Source of the DNA: Actinospineispora acaciae DSM 45401
Lineage (GTDB): Bacteria > Actinomycetota > Actinomycetes > Mycobacteriales > Pseudonocardiaceae
Direction of reading: 5' to 3'
DNA length: 64,000 nucleotides
Assembly (NCBI RefSeq): GCF_000620785.1
Contig: NZ_JIAI01000008.1
Span: 248,001-312,000 of the forward strand
Shown here: positions 1 to 8,365 of the stretch, in pieces
Layout: the number at the start of each line of letters is the position of its first letter
Position numbering within the stretch: the first letter of the stretch is position 1
The notes under the pieces: generated by a model
What the model was told of the DNA's origin: nothing
Database searches by the model: none
The model's input: the letters and a program-made list of their open reading frames with translations, nothing else
Program-made: the position numbers and the translations under genes

Positions 1-482
1 CCGTCGCGGATGAACGCGTTGGTGCCGTGCCACTGGTCCACCCCGAAGTCGACGTCGAACCCGTCGGTGATGGTGTACCAGGGCATCCGCCAGCCCATCC
101 GCGCCTTGACCCGCTCGATGTCCGGCTGTGGCGCGCGCGAGGCGAAGACCAGGGTGGTGTTGCGGGCGTTCAGGTGCGCGAGGTGACCGACCTGGTCGGC
201 CATCAGCGAGCAGCCCCGGCAGGCGTGCTCGGGCCAGCCGTGCACGCCGGGCTCGAAGAACGCGCGGTAGACGATGAGCTGCCGACGCCCTTCGAACAGG
301 TCCAGCAGGCTCGCGGTGCCCTTCGGCCCCTCGAACGTGTAGTTCCCGACCTCCTGCCAGGACATCCGCCGGCGCTCGGCGGCGAGCGCGTCCCTGGCGC
401 GGGTCACCTCCTTCTCCCGCGCCAGCAGCCGCTGGCGCTGCGCTTCCCATTCCTCCGGGGACACGATCGACGGTGTCTTCAT
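1..482 (-). CDS. DUF899 family thioredoxin-like protein, 3' end outside window
   Basis: Reading leftwards from the ATG at 482, the frame stays open to the window edge and encodes about 160 residues. The N-terminus (MKTPSIVSPEEWEAQRQRLL) leads into a helical region and then a thioredoxin-like section with LIVYRAFFEP and a CRGCS motif, typical of the DUF899 family. These are thioredoxin-fold proteins of unclear biochemical role. The CxxC-type pair is in the expected place. The gene lies 12 bp downstream of the monooxygenase-like gene at 495-794 on the same strand, so the two are probably co-transcribed. The C-terminal third is missing because the window ends. Confidence 0.85.
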   Translation of the reverse strand, partial: MKTPSIVSPEEWEAQRQRLLAREKEVTRARDALAAERRRMSWQEVGNYTFEGPKGTASLLDLFEGRRQLIVYRAFFEPGVHGWPEHACRGCSLMADQVGHLAHLNARNTTLVFASRAPQPDIERVKARMGWRMPWYTITDGFDVDFGVDQWHGTNAFIRD

Positions 483-494
483 GGCGAACTCCCT

Positions 495-794
495 TCAGAA
501 CCGGTACGAGCCGACGACGGTGGCGGGCGTGCGCTCCGGCGACCCGACCACTCGCTCCGAGAGGCGGCCTCGGAACTCGGCGAACGCGGCCGAGGCCGAC
601 AGCGGGTCGGCGTCGCCCTCGACGATCACCAGGTGCACGAACCCGACCCCATCGGCCAGCCGCAGCGCCGCGTAGCGCAGGCCCTCCGGCCGTTCCCGGT
701 TCAGCTCCTCGAACACCTGTCGTACCAGCTTCTCGTTCTCCTCGGCGGCGGCGTCCGACCTCGTCTCGTACCGCACCACGGCCGCATTGATCAT
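495..794 (-). CDS. small dimeric alpha/beta-barrel (ABM-like) protein
   Basis: This encodes a 99-residue protein starting MINAAVVRYETRSDAAAEEN. The pattern is an N-terminal strand, an amphipathic helix with EENEKLVRQVFEEL, then FVHLVIVEGDA and a C-terminal FAEFRGRL segment. It fits the antibiotic-biosynthesis-monooxygenase or stress-responsive dimeric barrel fold. Such proteins range from cofactor-free oxygenases to proteins of unknown role, so no substrate can be assigned. It is followed after 12 bp by the DUF899 gene, a pairing I would expect to be one transcript. Confidence 0.75.
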   Translation of the reverse strand: MINAAVVRYETRSDAAAEENEKLVRQVFEELNRERPEGLRYAALRLADGVGFVHLVIVEGDADPLSASAAFAEFRGRLSERVVGSPERTPATVVGSYRF

Positions 795-867
795 TTCTGC
801 TCCTCGGGTATCTGTGACGGCTACAGATACAGAGGCGCGGCGGGCGCGAAACTCATCGCGAGACGCG

Positions 868-2070
868 TCAGTCGAACGCGGGCAGCACCCTGGCGCGGAC
901 CTCGCCGAGCTCCAGCCGCCCGCCGCCCACCGCCGGCGCGCTGGCCGTGACCAGCAGCTCGTCGCCGTCGCGCAGGTAGGTCAGCTCGGAGCCGTCGCGC
1001 AAGGTCAACGGCTCGCGCCCGCCCCAGCTCAGCTCCAGCAGGCAGCCGCGCTGGGACCGCTCCGGGCCGCTGAGCGTGCCGGAGCCGAGCAGGTCACCCG
1101 GCCGCAACGCGGCACCGCCCGAGGTGAGGTGGGCGATCATCTGTGGCGCCGTCCAGTACAGCGAGTCGCCGGGCGGCGCGCAGATCAGCTCCCCGTTCAG
1201 CCGCACCTGCACCGCCACGTCCAGCCCCCGGTCGGCGGGTCCGCGCAAGTAGGGCAGCGGCTCCGGGTCACGCGGCGGCGGGGGCAGGCGGGCGGCGGCC
1301 AGCGCGTCCCACGGCGTGACCCAGCACGAGACCGAGGTGCCGAACGCCTTGCCCAGCATCGGCCCCAGCGGGCGGCTCTCCCAGAACTGGATGTCGCGCG
1401 CGGACCAATCGTTGAGCAGCACCACGCCGAACAGGTGGTCCTCGGCCGCGGCCAGGTGCACCGGCTCGCCGGGGACGCTGGCGCCGCCGATCACGAAGCC
1501 CAGCTCGGCCTCGAAGTCCAGCGCGTGGGTCGGGCCGAAGTCGCCGGGTCCGCGCTGGCCGTTGGGCCGGCGGATCGGGGCGCCGGAGCCGCGCACGGTG
1601 CTGGACCGGCCGTGGTAGCCGACCGGCAGGTGCCGCCAGTTCGGCGCCAGCGGGTCCTCACGCGCGCCCAGGATCCGGGCCGCGTTCACCGCGTGCTGTT
1701 CGCAGGCGAAGAAGTCCACGTAGTCCGCGACGGTGAACGGCAGCAGCGGGCTGACCGCCGCCACCGGATGCCGGAACGCCGCCAGCAGCTCCGGGTCCTC
1801 GCCGGCGACCAGGTCGGACAGCCAGTCCGACACCTCCCGCCAGGCACGCCGCCCGGCGGCCAGCAACGGGTCCAGCGAGGACGCCACCAGCAGCTCCGGC
1901 CACGGCAGCGTCAGCCGCGCGGCCAGCGCGGTCAGGTCCAGGACCAGGTCGTCATCGGTCAACACGCCGAGCCGGGCCGAGGCCGGCGGTTCACCGCCCA
2001 GGACGAAACTGCCATAGCGCACCGCGTCAGCCTGCCCCATGATCGCCGCGCGCGCGTGATGAGCCGTCAC
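868..2070 (-). CDS. fahA: fumarylacetoacetase
   Basis: This 400-residue enzyme should cleave fumarylacetoacetate to fumarate and acetoacetate, the last step of tyrosine/homogentisate breakdown. It carries the family signature YVDFFACEQHA (about 117-127, with the metal/catalytic Asp119 and His126), PVGYHGR (149-155) and NDWSARDIQFWE. Length is normal for the bacterial family. The start is uncertain: GTG at 2070 gives the longest form, and ATG at 2040 would begin just before the conserved N-terminus. Neither has a strong ribosome site. No other tyrosine-degradation gene lies next to it in the window. Confidence 0.93.
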   Translation of the reverse strand: MTAHHARAAIMGQADAVRYGSFVLGGEPPASARLGVLTDDDLVLDLTALAARLTLPWPELLVASSLDPLLAAGRRAWREVSDWLSDLVAGEDPELLAAFRHPVAAVSPLLPFTVADYVDFFACEQHAVNAARILGAREDPLAPNWRHLPVGYHGRSSTVRGSGAPIRRPNGQRGPGDFGPTHALDFEAELGFVIGGASVPGEPVHLAAAEDHLFGVVLLNDWSARDIQFWESRPLGPMLGKAFGTSVSCWVTPWDALAAARLPPPPRDPEPLPYLRGPADRGLDVAVQVRLNGELICAPPGDSLYWTAPQMIAHLTSGGAALRPGDLLGSGTLSGPERSQRGCLLELSWGGREPLTLRDGSELTYLRDGDELLVTASAPAVGGGRLELGEVRARVLPAFD

Positions 2071-2142
2071 ACCCTGTGAGGGCTATTCATGGTCCGGCGA
2101 GCGACGGCGGGCCAGAGGCGGTGGGGGAGGTGGTGGATGAAC

Positions 2143-2268
2143 TCAGTCCGCCCGAGCGCCGGACTCCGCGTCGGACCGACGCGCCTTGAACGAGGGACGC
2201 GAGGACGCGCGACCGCCGGAGGCGGTCTCGATGGATAGCCCGAACTTCGAGGACGACACCGTGTTCAT
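2143..2268 (-). CDS. possible small ORF, 41 aa, unknown
   Basis: In the 231 bp between fahA and the ceramidase-like gene, a minus-strand frame starts at ATG 2268 and ends at 2143. It encodes a Ser/Arg-rich peptide (MNTVSSSKFGLSIETASGGR and onwards, ending GARAD). The N-terminal half reads like a short precursor-type peptide, but there is no recognisable modification enzyme nearby. The ribosome-site match (GGAAC) is weak. It could equally be untranslated leader for fahA. Confidence 0.3.
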   Translation of the reverse strand: MNTVSSSKFGLSIETASGGRASSRPSFKARRSDAESGARAD

Positions 2269-2301
2269 GTTCCGGTCACGCGGGACCGTCACGCTGGGTC
2301 C

Positions 2302-2931
2302 GTGGACGGCTACTGCGAGCGGCACGACCCGTCGTTCTGGGCCGAGCCGGTGAACGCGCTGACCAACGCGGCGTTCCTGGTCGCGGCGGTGCTGCTGGCG
2401 CGCGGGCTGCGGCGCGGTCGCGACCGGGCACCGCGCGATGTGTCCGCGCTGGTGGTGATCCTCGCCGTGATCGGGGTCGGCAGCTTCCTGTTCCACACCC
2501 TGGCCACCGGCTGGGCCGCGCTGGCCGACACGCTGCCGATCGCGCTGTTCATGCTGGGGTTCGTGGTGGTGTTCGTGCACCGGTTCGCGGGCGTGCGCCC
2601 GGCGCGGGCCTGGCTGGCGGCGCCGGCGTTCGTGCTCTTCGCCGCGGTGGTGGCGGGCGCCACCGCGGCGATGCGCCTGCCCGGCCTCTACGCGCCGGCG
2701 TTGCTCGCGCTCGCGCTGATCACCGCCTGGCTGGCGGTCCGCCGCGACCCCGGCCGCCGGCCGTTCGCCGTGGCCACCGCGCTGTTCGCGGCGTCGCTGA
2801 CGCTGCGCCAGCTCGACGGCCCGCTGTGCCCGCACTGGCCGCTGGGCACCCACTTCGGCTGGCACGTGCTCAACGCCACCGTGCTCTACCTGCTCGTCCG
2901 CACCACCCTCCGCCGTTCTACGAGTCCGTGA
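2302..2931 (+). CDS. alkaline-ceramidase-like integral membrane hydrolase
   Basis: This is a 209-residue polytopic membrane protein with about six or seven hydrophobic segments. It matches the ceramidase family (CREST superfamily): the N-terminal YCE...FWAEPVNALTN motif, then His65 and Asp76 separated by 11 residues, and HFGWH near the C-terminus (His184, His188). In human alkaline ceramidases the zinc site is built from the same H-x10-D and HxxxH pattern, so the metal site looks intact. The substrate in this organism is unknown. The start is GTG at 2302. The 3' end overlaps the minus-strand small ORF at 2918-3130. Confidence 0.8.
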   Translation: MDGYCERHDPSFWAEPVNALTNAAFLVAAVLLARGLRRGRDRAPRDVSALVVILAVIGVGSFLFHTLATGWAALADTLPIALFMLGFVVVFVHRFAGVRPARAWLAAPAFVLFAAVVAGATAAMRLPGLYAPALLALALITAWLAVRRDPGRRPFAVATALFAASLTLRQLDGPLCPHWPLGTHFGWHVLNATVLYLLVRTTLRRSTSP

Positions 2932-3130
2932 GCGGCTTCGCCTCGCCGTGGACGACCAGCTCGTCGGCGACGCCGCCGGACTCCCGGGAGATCGACCTGA
3001 TGTAGCCGACCAGCCGGGCGCGCTGCCCGCCCGGCGACTCCACGATGATCACGATCGGCCGGCCGGTCTCAATGATAGATCGCATAACACTGGCAACGAC
3101 CTGGGCAAAGTCCGCGACTCGGGCGGGCAC
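2918..3130 (-). CDS. hypothetical protein, 70 aa
   Basis: This small acidic/basic mixed protein contains the segment RPIVIIVESPGGQRARLVGY. It starts at GTG 3130, only 9 bp after the stop of the enoyl-CoA hydratase gene, so it may be the tail of that operon. An internal ATG at 3085 would give about 55 residues. It overlaps the 3' end of the convergent ceramidase-like gene by 14 bp. I do not recognise a family. Confidence 0.45.
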   Translation of the reverse strand: MPARVADFAQVVASVMRSIIETGRPIVIIVESPGGQRARLVGYIRSISRESGGVADELVVHGEAKPLTDS

Positions 3131-3139
3131 CCGAACGGA

Positions 3140-3907
3140 TCAGGACTTCTTGCCGGTCGCGGCCGCCAGGTAGCGGGCGGTCCAGCCGTCGTCCTGGCGC
3201 CGGTCCCACAGCTCGGCGACCGCGGCGTCCTCGTCCGCGCGGTACCGGGCGATCCGCTCCACGGACTCCCGCCGCAGCTGCGCCTTGGTCAGCGCGAAGG
3301 TGTCCGGCGGGATCGCGGTGGCCAGTTCGGCGGCCCTGGCCACGGCCCGCTCCTGCAGCTCGCCGGGCTCGACCACCTCGTCCATCAGGCCCAGCGCCAG
3401 CGCCTCGGCCGCCGGCACGGTGTCCGCGCCGATCACCAGCCGCCCGGCCACCTTCGGCCCGACGGCGTGCGCCACCACCTCCAGCGCCGCTCGGGGGAAC
3501 GGCACCCCGACCTTGATCTCGGGCACGCCGATGCGCCCGTTGCCGTCCGCCATCAGCCGCGCGTCCGCGCAACAGGCCAGCACCGCGCCGCCGGCGATCG
3601 CGTGGCCGTTCACCGCCGCGACGACCGGCCGGTCGAAGGTGAACACCGCCAGGAACGCCTCGCTCAGCGCCGGCAGGAACCCGGCCAGGTACTCCGCCCC
3701 GCCGTCCAGCATCCGGCGCAGGTCGGCCCCGGCGGAGAACGCCCGGCCGGACCCGGTGAGCACCACGGCGGACGGTGCTCGAGGCCCGGAGGCCAGCGAG
3801 GTGAAGGTCTCGGTGATGGCCCGCAGCAGGGTGGTGTCCAGCGCGTTCACCGGGCCGTGCGCCATGGTCAGCACCGCCACCGGGCCGACGTCGGTCCGTT
3901 CGATCAC
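3140..3907 (-). CDS. enoyl-CoA hydratase/isomerase (crotonase) family protein
   Basis: From the chosen GTG at 3907 this gives 255 residues, the usual crotonase length. The frame stays open to 3976, but the extra N-terminus is Arg/Pro-rich and unlike the family. The oxyanion-hole motifs are visible: FSAGADLRRM and AVNGHAIAGGAVLACCADARL. The position usually held by the hydratase catalytic Glu reads GRIGVPEIKVGVPFP. This suggests CoA-thioester hydration or isomerisation, probably in fatty-acid or branched-chain catabolism, but the substrate cannot be deduced. The gene is divergent from mscR. Confidence 0.85.
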   Translation of the reverse strand: MIERTDVGPVAVLTMAHGPVNALDTTLLRAITETFTSLASGPRAPSAVVLTGSGRAFSAGADLRRMLDGGAEYLAGFLPALSEAFLAVFTFDRPVVAAVNGHAIAGGAVLACCADARLMADGNGRIGVPEIKVGVPFPRAALEVVAHAVGPKVAGRLVIGADTVPAAEALALGLMDEVVEPGELQERAVARAAELATAIPPDTFALTKAQLRRESVERIARYRADEDAAVAELWDRRQDDGWTARYLAAATGKKS

Positions 3908-4010
3908 GTTGCGGAACCTACCGGTCAGGGGACGCGCCCGCCGGCCAACCATGGCACGCTGCCCAGGCGGACACATCGTTGGATCCTTATTTCACACAGG
4001 GGAGTTAGCA

Positions 4011-5096
4011 ATGGCGCAGGAGGTACGCGGGGTCGTCGCCCACACCAAGGGCAAGCCGGTGTCGGTGGAGACGATCACGGTGCCGGATCCCGGGCCCGGC
4101 GAGGCGGTGGTGGCGGTGCAGGCCTGCGGGGTCTGCCACACCGACCTGCACTACCGCGAGGGCGGGATCAACGACGAGTTCCCGTTCCTGCTCGGCCACG
4201 AGGCGGCCGGCCGGGTGGAGTCCGTGGGCGCCGGCGTCACCGACGTCGAACCCGGCGACTTCGTGATCCTGAACTGGCGCGCGGTCTGCGGCACCTGCCG
4301 GGCCTGCAAGCGCGGGCAGCCGTGGTACTGCTTCTCCACGTTCAACGCCTCGCAGCCGATGACCCTGGCGTCCGGCCAGCCGCTGTCGCCCGCGCTGGGC
4401 ATCGGCGCGTTCATCGAGAAGACGCTGGTGCACGCCGGGCAGTGCACGAAGGTCGACCCGGCGGCCAAGCCGGAGGTGGCCGGGCTGCTCGGCTGCGGGG
4501 TGATGGCCGGGCTGGGCGCGGCGATCAACACCGGCGGCGTCGGGCGCGGCGACTCGATAGCGGTGATCGGCTGCGGCGGGGTGGGCAACGCGGCCATCGC
4601 CGGGGCCCGGCTGGCCGGCGCGACCACGATCATCGGCGTGGACATCGACCCCCGGAAGCTGGAGTGGGCCAAGGAGTTCGGCGCCACCCACACCGTGAAC
4701 TCGGCGCAGACCGACGCGGTGGAGGCCATCCAGGAGCTGACCGACGGCAACGGCGCCAACGTGGTGGTGGACGCGGTGGGCCGGCCGGAGACGTTCAAGC
4801 AGGCGTTCTACGCCCGCGACCTGGCCGGCACCGCCGTGCTGGTCGGCGTGCCCACCCCGGACATGACCTTCGAGCTGCCGCTGATCGACGTGTTCGGCCG
4901 GGGCGGGGCCACCAAGTCCTCCTGGTACGGCGACTGCCTGCCCAGCCGGGACTTCCCGATGCTGATCGACCTGCACCTGCAGGGCCGGCTGCCGCTGGAC
5001 AAGTTCGTCAGCGAGACCATCGGCCTGGCCGAGGTGGAGGAGGCGTTCCACCGGATGGAGCGGGGCGAGGTGCTGCGCTCCGTGGTGGTCCTGTGA
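4011..5096 (+). CDS. mscR: S-(hydroxymethyl)mycothiol dehydrogenase / S-nitrosomycothiol reductase
   Basis: This 361-residue zinc-dependent alcohol dehydrogenase has the length of the M. tuberculosis mycothiol-dependent formaldehyde dehydrogenase. The catalytic zinc ligands are Cys42 (ACGVCHTDLH) and His63-Glu64 (GHE). Four structural-zinc cysteines lie at about 93, 96, 99 and 107. The NAD-binding GCGGVG is at about 187-192. It should oxidise the formaldehyde-mycothiol adduct to S-formylmycothiol and probably reduces S-nitrosomycothiol. The ATG at 4011 follows a strong site (CAGGGGAG). The stop overlaps the GTG of the next gene (GTGA), so the two are translationally coupled. Confidence 0.93.
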   Translation: MAQEVRGVVAHTKGKPVSVETITVPDPGPGEAVVAVQACGVCHTDLHYREGGINDEFPFLLGHEAAGRVESVGAGVTDVEPGDFVILNWRAVCGTCRACKRGQPWYCFSTFNASQPMTLASGQPLSPALGIGAFIEKTLVHAGQCTKVDPAAKPEVAGLLGCGVMAGLGAAINTGGVGRGDSIAVIGCGGVGNAAIAGARLAGATTIIGVDIDPRKLEWAKEFGATHTVNSAQTDAVEAIQELTDGNGANVVVDAVGRPETFKQAFYARDLAGTAVLVGVPTPDMTFELPLIDVFGRGGATKSSWYGDCLPSRDFPMLIDLHLQGRLPLDKFVSETIGLAEVEEAFHRMERGEVLRSVVVL

Positions 5097-5719
5097 CCGG
5101 GATCGAGCACGTCGTCACGTCCGGGACGTTCTCGCTGGACGGCGGCACCTGGGAGGTCGACAACAACGTCTGGATCGTCGGCGACTCGTCCGAGGTGCTG
5201 GTGATCGACGCCGCGCACTCCGCTTCCACGATCGCCGATGCCGTCGGTGACCGGCGGGTGGTCGCGGTGGTGTGCACGCACGCGCACGACGACCACGTCA
5301 ACTCCGCGCCCGCACTGGCCGACCGTTTCGGCGCGCCGATCCTGCTGCACCCGGCCGAGGCGCCGCTGTGGGAGATGACCTGGCCGGACCGGCGGCCGGA
5401 CCGCGAGCTGGCGGACGGCGACGTGCTGCGCGCCGGTGGCCTGGAGCTGCACGTGCTGCACACCCCCGGGCACTCGCCCGGCTCGTGCTGCCTGTACGAG
5501 CCGGCGCTCGGCGTGCTGTTCTCCGGCGACACGCTGTTCCACGGTGGCCCCGGCGCGACCGGCCGGTCGTTCTCCTCGTTCGACACGATCATCTCGTCGA
5601 TCCGGGAACGGCTGCTCACGCTGCCCGGCACCACCGAGGTGCACACCGGCCACGGCGACTCGACGAGCATCGGCGCGGAGGCCCCGCACCTGGAGGAGTG
5701 GATAGCCCGGGGCTCGTAA
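5093..5719 (+). CDS. MBL-fold hydrolase coupled to mscR
   Basis: This 208-residue metallo-beta-lactamase-fold protein has the complete HxHxDH motif (THAHDDH, about 62-68), a third histidine in TPGHSPGS, the bridging Asp in FSGDTLF and a late His in HTGHGDST. Its GTG start lies inside the stop of mscR. The same neighbour pair occurs in mycobacteria (Rv2259-Rv2260 in my memory). The likely role, by context, is hydrolysis of the S-formylmycothiol produced by MscR or of a related mycothiol thioester. This is inference; the fold alone would also allow a glyoxalase II-type activity. Confidence 0.85.
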   Translation: MTGIEHVVTSGTFSLDGGTWEVDNNVWIVGDSSEVLVIDAAHSASTIADAVGDRRVVAVVCTHAHDDHVNSAPALADRFGAPILLHPAEAPLWEMTWPDRRPDRELADGDVLRAGGLELHVLHTPGHSPGSCCLYEPALGVLFSGDTLFHGGPGATGRSFSSFDTIISSIRERLLTLPGTTEVHTGHGDSTSIGAEAPHLEEWIARGS

Positions 5720-5731
5720 TCCGACGCCAAT

Positions 5732-5750
5732 GTAGCACCTGAAGTGCTAC
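5732..5750. promoter_or_regulatory. palindromic operator of the toxin-antitoxin operon
   Basis: A perfect 7-bp inverted repeat, GTAGCAC and GTGCTAC separated by CTGAA, ends 10 bp before the antitoxin ATG. Phd/YefM-type antitoxins bind such palindromes and repress their own operon, so this is very likely the autoregulatory site. Confidence 0.75.
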
Positions 5751-5760
5751 CTTGGGCGCC

Positions 5761-6063
5761 ATGCACGAGCCGGCGCCGAACGCCCAGACCATCGGCATCC
5801 GCGAGCTGCGCCAACACGCCTCGCGGTACGTTGCGATGGCCAAGGCGGGCCAGCGTGTCCCCGTCACCGAGCGGGGCAAGCTGGTCGCCTACCTCGTGCC
5901 GGCGGACGAGCCGACCTCGATGTTCGAGCGTCTCAAGGCGGCCGGCCAGGTCAGGATGGCTGCCGGCAACTTGATGGATCACCTGCCACCGCCTCCGAGC
6001 GAACCTGGCGAGAAGTCGCTGTCGGAGACGCTGCTCGAGATGCGCGACGAGGAGAGGTATTGA
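5761..6063 (+). CDS. Phd/YefM-type antitoxin
   Basis: This 100-residue protein has the antitoxin N-terminal DNA-binding fold: IGIRELRQHASRYVAMAKAGQRVPVTERGKLVAYLVP. An acidic, probably disordered C-terminal tail (SLSETLLEMRDEERY) follows, which in this family wraps around the toxin. The ATG at 5761 is chosen; an in-frame TTG at 5752 would add three residues and fall nearer the operator. The stop codon overlaps the TTG start of the toxin (TTGA), so the two proteins are coupled. Base composition is lower in GC than neighbouring genes, in keeping with a mobile module. Confidence 0.88.
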   Translation: MHEPAPNAQTIGIRELRQHASRYVAMAKAGQRVPVTERGKLVAYLVPADEPTSMFERLKAAGQVRMAAGNLMDHLPPPPSEPGEKSLSETLLEMRDEERY

Positions 6064-6452
6064 TCTACATCGATACCTCGGCGTTCATGAAGCTCGTCAA
6101 GGATGAGGACGAGTCGCGACCGCTCACCGACTATCTGCGCGACCTCGGCCGGCCGGAGTTTGCGTCCAGCAAGTTGCTCTCGGTGGAGGCTCGGCGCGCC
6201 GCTCTCCGGCAGGTACCGAGGCGCCTGCCTCGGCTCGATCTGATGCTGCGTGACGTCACCCAGATCGAGATCTCCGACACCGTGATCGAGTCTGCCAGCC
6301 GGTTGCCGGATCCGCTGCTCCGCTCGCTTGACGCCATCCACCTGGCCACCGCGCTGCTGCTCCGCGACGACATCGACAGCCTGCTCAGCTACGACGACCG
6401 GCTGCTGGCCGCCGCCGCGTCACACGGCCTTCCGGTTGTGAGCCCGGCCTGA
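6060..6452 (+). CDS. vapC: VapC-type PIN-domain ribonuclease toxin
   Basis: This 130-residue PIN-domain protein has the expected acidic residues: Asp5 (IYIDTSAFMKL), Glu43 (SVEARRAAL), Asp91 (SLDAIHLATAL) and Asp112/113 (SYDDRLL). These coordinate Mg2+ for endonuclease cleavage of RNA. VapC toxins usually cut tRNA or rRNA; the target here cannot be read from sequence. It starts with TTG at 6060 overlapping the antitoxin stop, and its 3' end overlaps the convergent MFS gene by about 33 bp. Confidence 0.9.
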   Translation: MIYIDTSAFMKLVKDEDESRPLTDYLRDLGRPEFASSKLLSVEARRAALRQVPRRLPRLDLMLRDVTQIEISDTVIESASRLPDPLLRSLDAIHLATALLLRDDIDSLLSYDDRLLAAAASHGLPVVSPA

Positions 6453-7616
6453 ACGCCGCCGCCGGAAGGCGGCCGGTGCGACGAGCGCGAGCGCCAGCGC
6501 GGCCACCCCGAAGGCGGCCCGGAACCCGAACGGCTCGGCCACCGCGCCCAGCCCCACCGCACCCATCCCGGTACCGCCGTCGTAGGCGATGTTCCACAGC
6601 GCACTGGCGGCGCCGTACCGGGCCGGGCCGGCGGCCGCGAACATGGCCACCAGCGAGTCGTTCTGCACCAGCCCGAACCCGATGCCGACCACCGTGGCCC
6701 CGGCGATCACCAACACCGCCGTACCCGCACCGGCCGCGCACACCTCGGCGAGCATGCCGACCAGCGCGATCAGCACCCCGGGGCCGAGCAACCGCCCGCC
6801 CAGCCCGCGCCGGTCCACCAGCTCACCGGCCACCAACCGCCCGACCAGCACCCCGCCGGTGGTGCCGAACAACGCGAGCGGCACCACCAACCCGGCACCG
6901 CCGATGGCCAACGGCAGGAACGTGATCAGCCCGCCCTGAGCGACCGCGCAGGCCAGCATGGCCAGCACCGGACCGACCGTGCCCCGCAGCGAGGACTCCG
7001 ACCGCTGCTCGGGCCGTGCCGCCCCCGCCGACGGCTCGGCGGGCCTCCCGGCACCCGGGCGGACCCGGATGAACGGCACCAGCAGCGCGGCCAGCACCGG
7101 GGCCGCCGCCAGCAGGAACACCAGCTCGAACCCGAACGCGTCCACCATGCCGACCCCGACCGGCATCCAGGCCAGCTGCGGCAGCCCGACCGCCATGCCC
7201 TGCAACGCGGACGCCCGACCTCGCTCGGCCGGCGGCGTCAGCTCCGCCACCAGCGCCACACCGACCACCGTGACCAGCCCGAACCCGACGCCCCGCACCG
7301 CGCTCAGCGCGAGCACCGGCGCCAACCCGGGGGACAGGGCGAACAACGGCGCCGGCCCGCCCAGCAGCACCAGCCCGACGGCCTGCGCCCACCCGTGCCC
7401 GACCCGGCGCAGCACCCACGGCACCGCGAGCTGGGTCAACACCGTGACCAGCATGAACACCCCGGTGCTCGCGCCGGCCCCGAACGTCCCCGAACCCCCG
7501 CGCGCGGCCCACAGCGGCACCACCGGCAGCAGCATCGCGTAGCCGCCGATACCGATCACCGATGCGACCAACAACAGCCGGAACGACGCGCTGCGGATCC
7601 CCGCGGCGCGCGTCAT
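6420..7616 (-). CDS. MFS transporter
   Basis: This encodes a 398-residue protein with about twelve hydrophobic segments and a central hydrophilic loop rich in Pro, Ala and Arg (about 195-215). The PERGRASALQGMAVGL segment in the first half resembles the major facilitator drug-efflux type. The ATG at 7616 gives a short N-terminus before the first membrane helix. Substrate unknown. The upstream gene at 7680 is divergent with a 60 bp spacer, so the promoters face each other. Confidence 0.85.
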   Translation of the reverse strand: MTRAAGIRSASFRLLLVASVIGIGGYAMLLPVVPLWAARGGSGTFGAGASTGVFMLVTVLTQLAVPWVLRRVGHGWAQAVGLVLLGGPAPLFALSPGLAPVLALSAVRGVGFGLVTVVGVALVAELTPPAERGRASALQGMAVGLPQLAWMPVGVGMVDAFGFELVFLLAAAPVLAALLVPFIRVRPGAGRPAEPSAGAARPEQRSESSLRGTVGPVLAMLACAVAQGGLITFLPLAIGGAGLVVPLALFGTTGGVLVGRLVAGELVDRRGLGGRLLGPGVLIALVGMLAEVCAAGAGTAVLVIAGATVVGIGFGLVQNDSLVAMFAAAGPARYGAASALWNIAYDGGTGMGAVGLGAVAEPFGFRAAFGVAALALALVAPAAFRRRRSGRAHNRKAV

Positions 7617-7679
7617 TCAGCACGCGGCGACAACTCGGCCCCCACCGTCATCGCGCCCATCCGGCTAGCGTAGTTGGGC

Positions 7680-8357
7680 GTGTCGTCCGAGATCGAGAGT
7701 TTCACCGACGCCGAGTACCCGGCGGACCCCTACCCCGGCGCCGTGCCCAATCGCTCGTTCGTGCACCTCGACGCGGTCGGGCACGTCCTGCGCTCCGGGC
7801 CGGCCGGCTGGCTCGTCGGCCCGAACGGCCTGGACGAATGGCTGGTCGCCCGCGGCGCGGCGCCGCTGGCCGGGCGGCTGCCGGTGCTCGCGTACGGCTC
7901 CAACCGCTGCCCCTCGAAGATCAGTTGGCTGCGCGCGGAGCTGGGGCTGGCCGGCCCGGTGGTGGTGCTCGACGCGGTGACCGAGGGCGTCGCGGCGGTC
8001 TGGGCGGCCGGCCTGCGCGCCCGTGACGGCCAGCGCCCGGCGGTGCTGGCCGCCGCGCCGGGCGTGACCGAACGGCACTGTGTGTGGCTGGCCACCGAGG
8101 ACCAGCTCGCCGTGCTGGACCGCTGCGAGGGACGCGGCGTCCGCTACCGGCTGGCCAGGCTGCGCACCGGCCGGGTGCGGACCTCCGACGGCGCGGTCGT
8201 GGACCGCCCGCTGTGCTACCTCGGCGCCGCCGAGATCCGCGCGCCCCTCCTGGTCGACGGCGCGCCCGTGCGCTGCGCCGACGTCGACCAGCTCGCCGCC
8301 CGCGCCCTCGGCGGCGTCCCGGCGCCCCACGACGGGCTGGACGCCGACGAGGTGTGA
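7680..8357 (+). CDS. gamma-glutamylcyclotransferase-like fold protein
   Basis: This 225-residue protein carries LAYGSNRCPSKISWL, the glycine-rich YGSN phosphate-binding-type loop of the gamma-glutamylcyclotransferase fold, followed by LATEDQLAVLDRCEG. True cyclotransferases need a catalytic Glu, which cannot be placed with certainty here. The GTG at 7680 is favoured over TTG 7674. A TAGCGT box ending about 8 bp upstream suggests a leaderless transcript. No functional partner is evident in the neighbourhood. Confidence 0.65.
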   Translation: MSSEIESFTDAEYPADPYPGAVPNRSFVHLDAVGHVLRSGPAGWLVGPNGLDEWLVARGAAPLAGRLPVLAYGSNRCPSKISWLRAELGLAGPVVVLDAVTEGVAAVWAAGLRARDGQRPAVLAAAPGVTERHCVWLATEDQLAVLDRCEGRGVRYRLARLRTGRVRTSDGAVVDRPLCYLGAAEIRAPLLVDGAPVRCADVDQLAARALGGVPAPHDGLDADEV

Positions 8358-8365
8358 CCTTCGTT

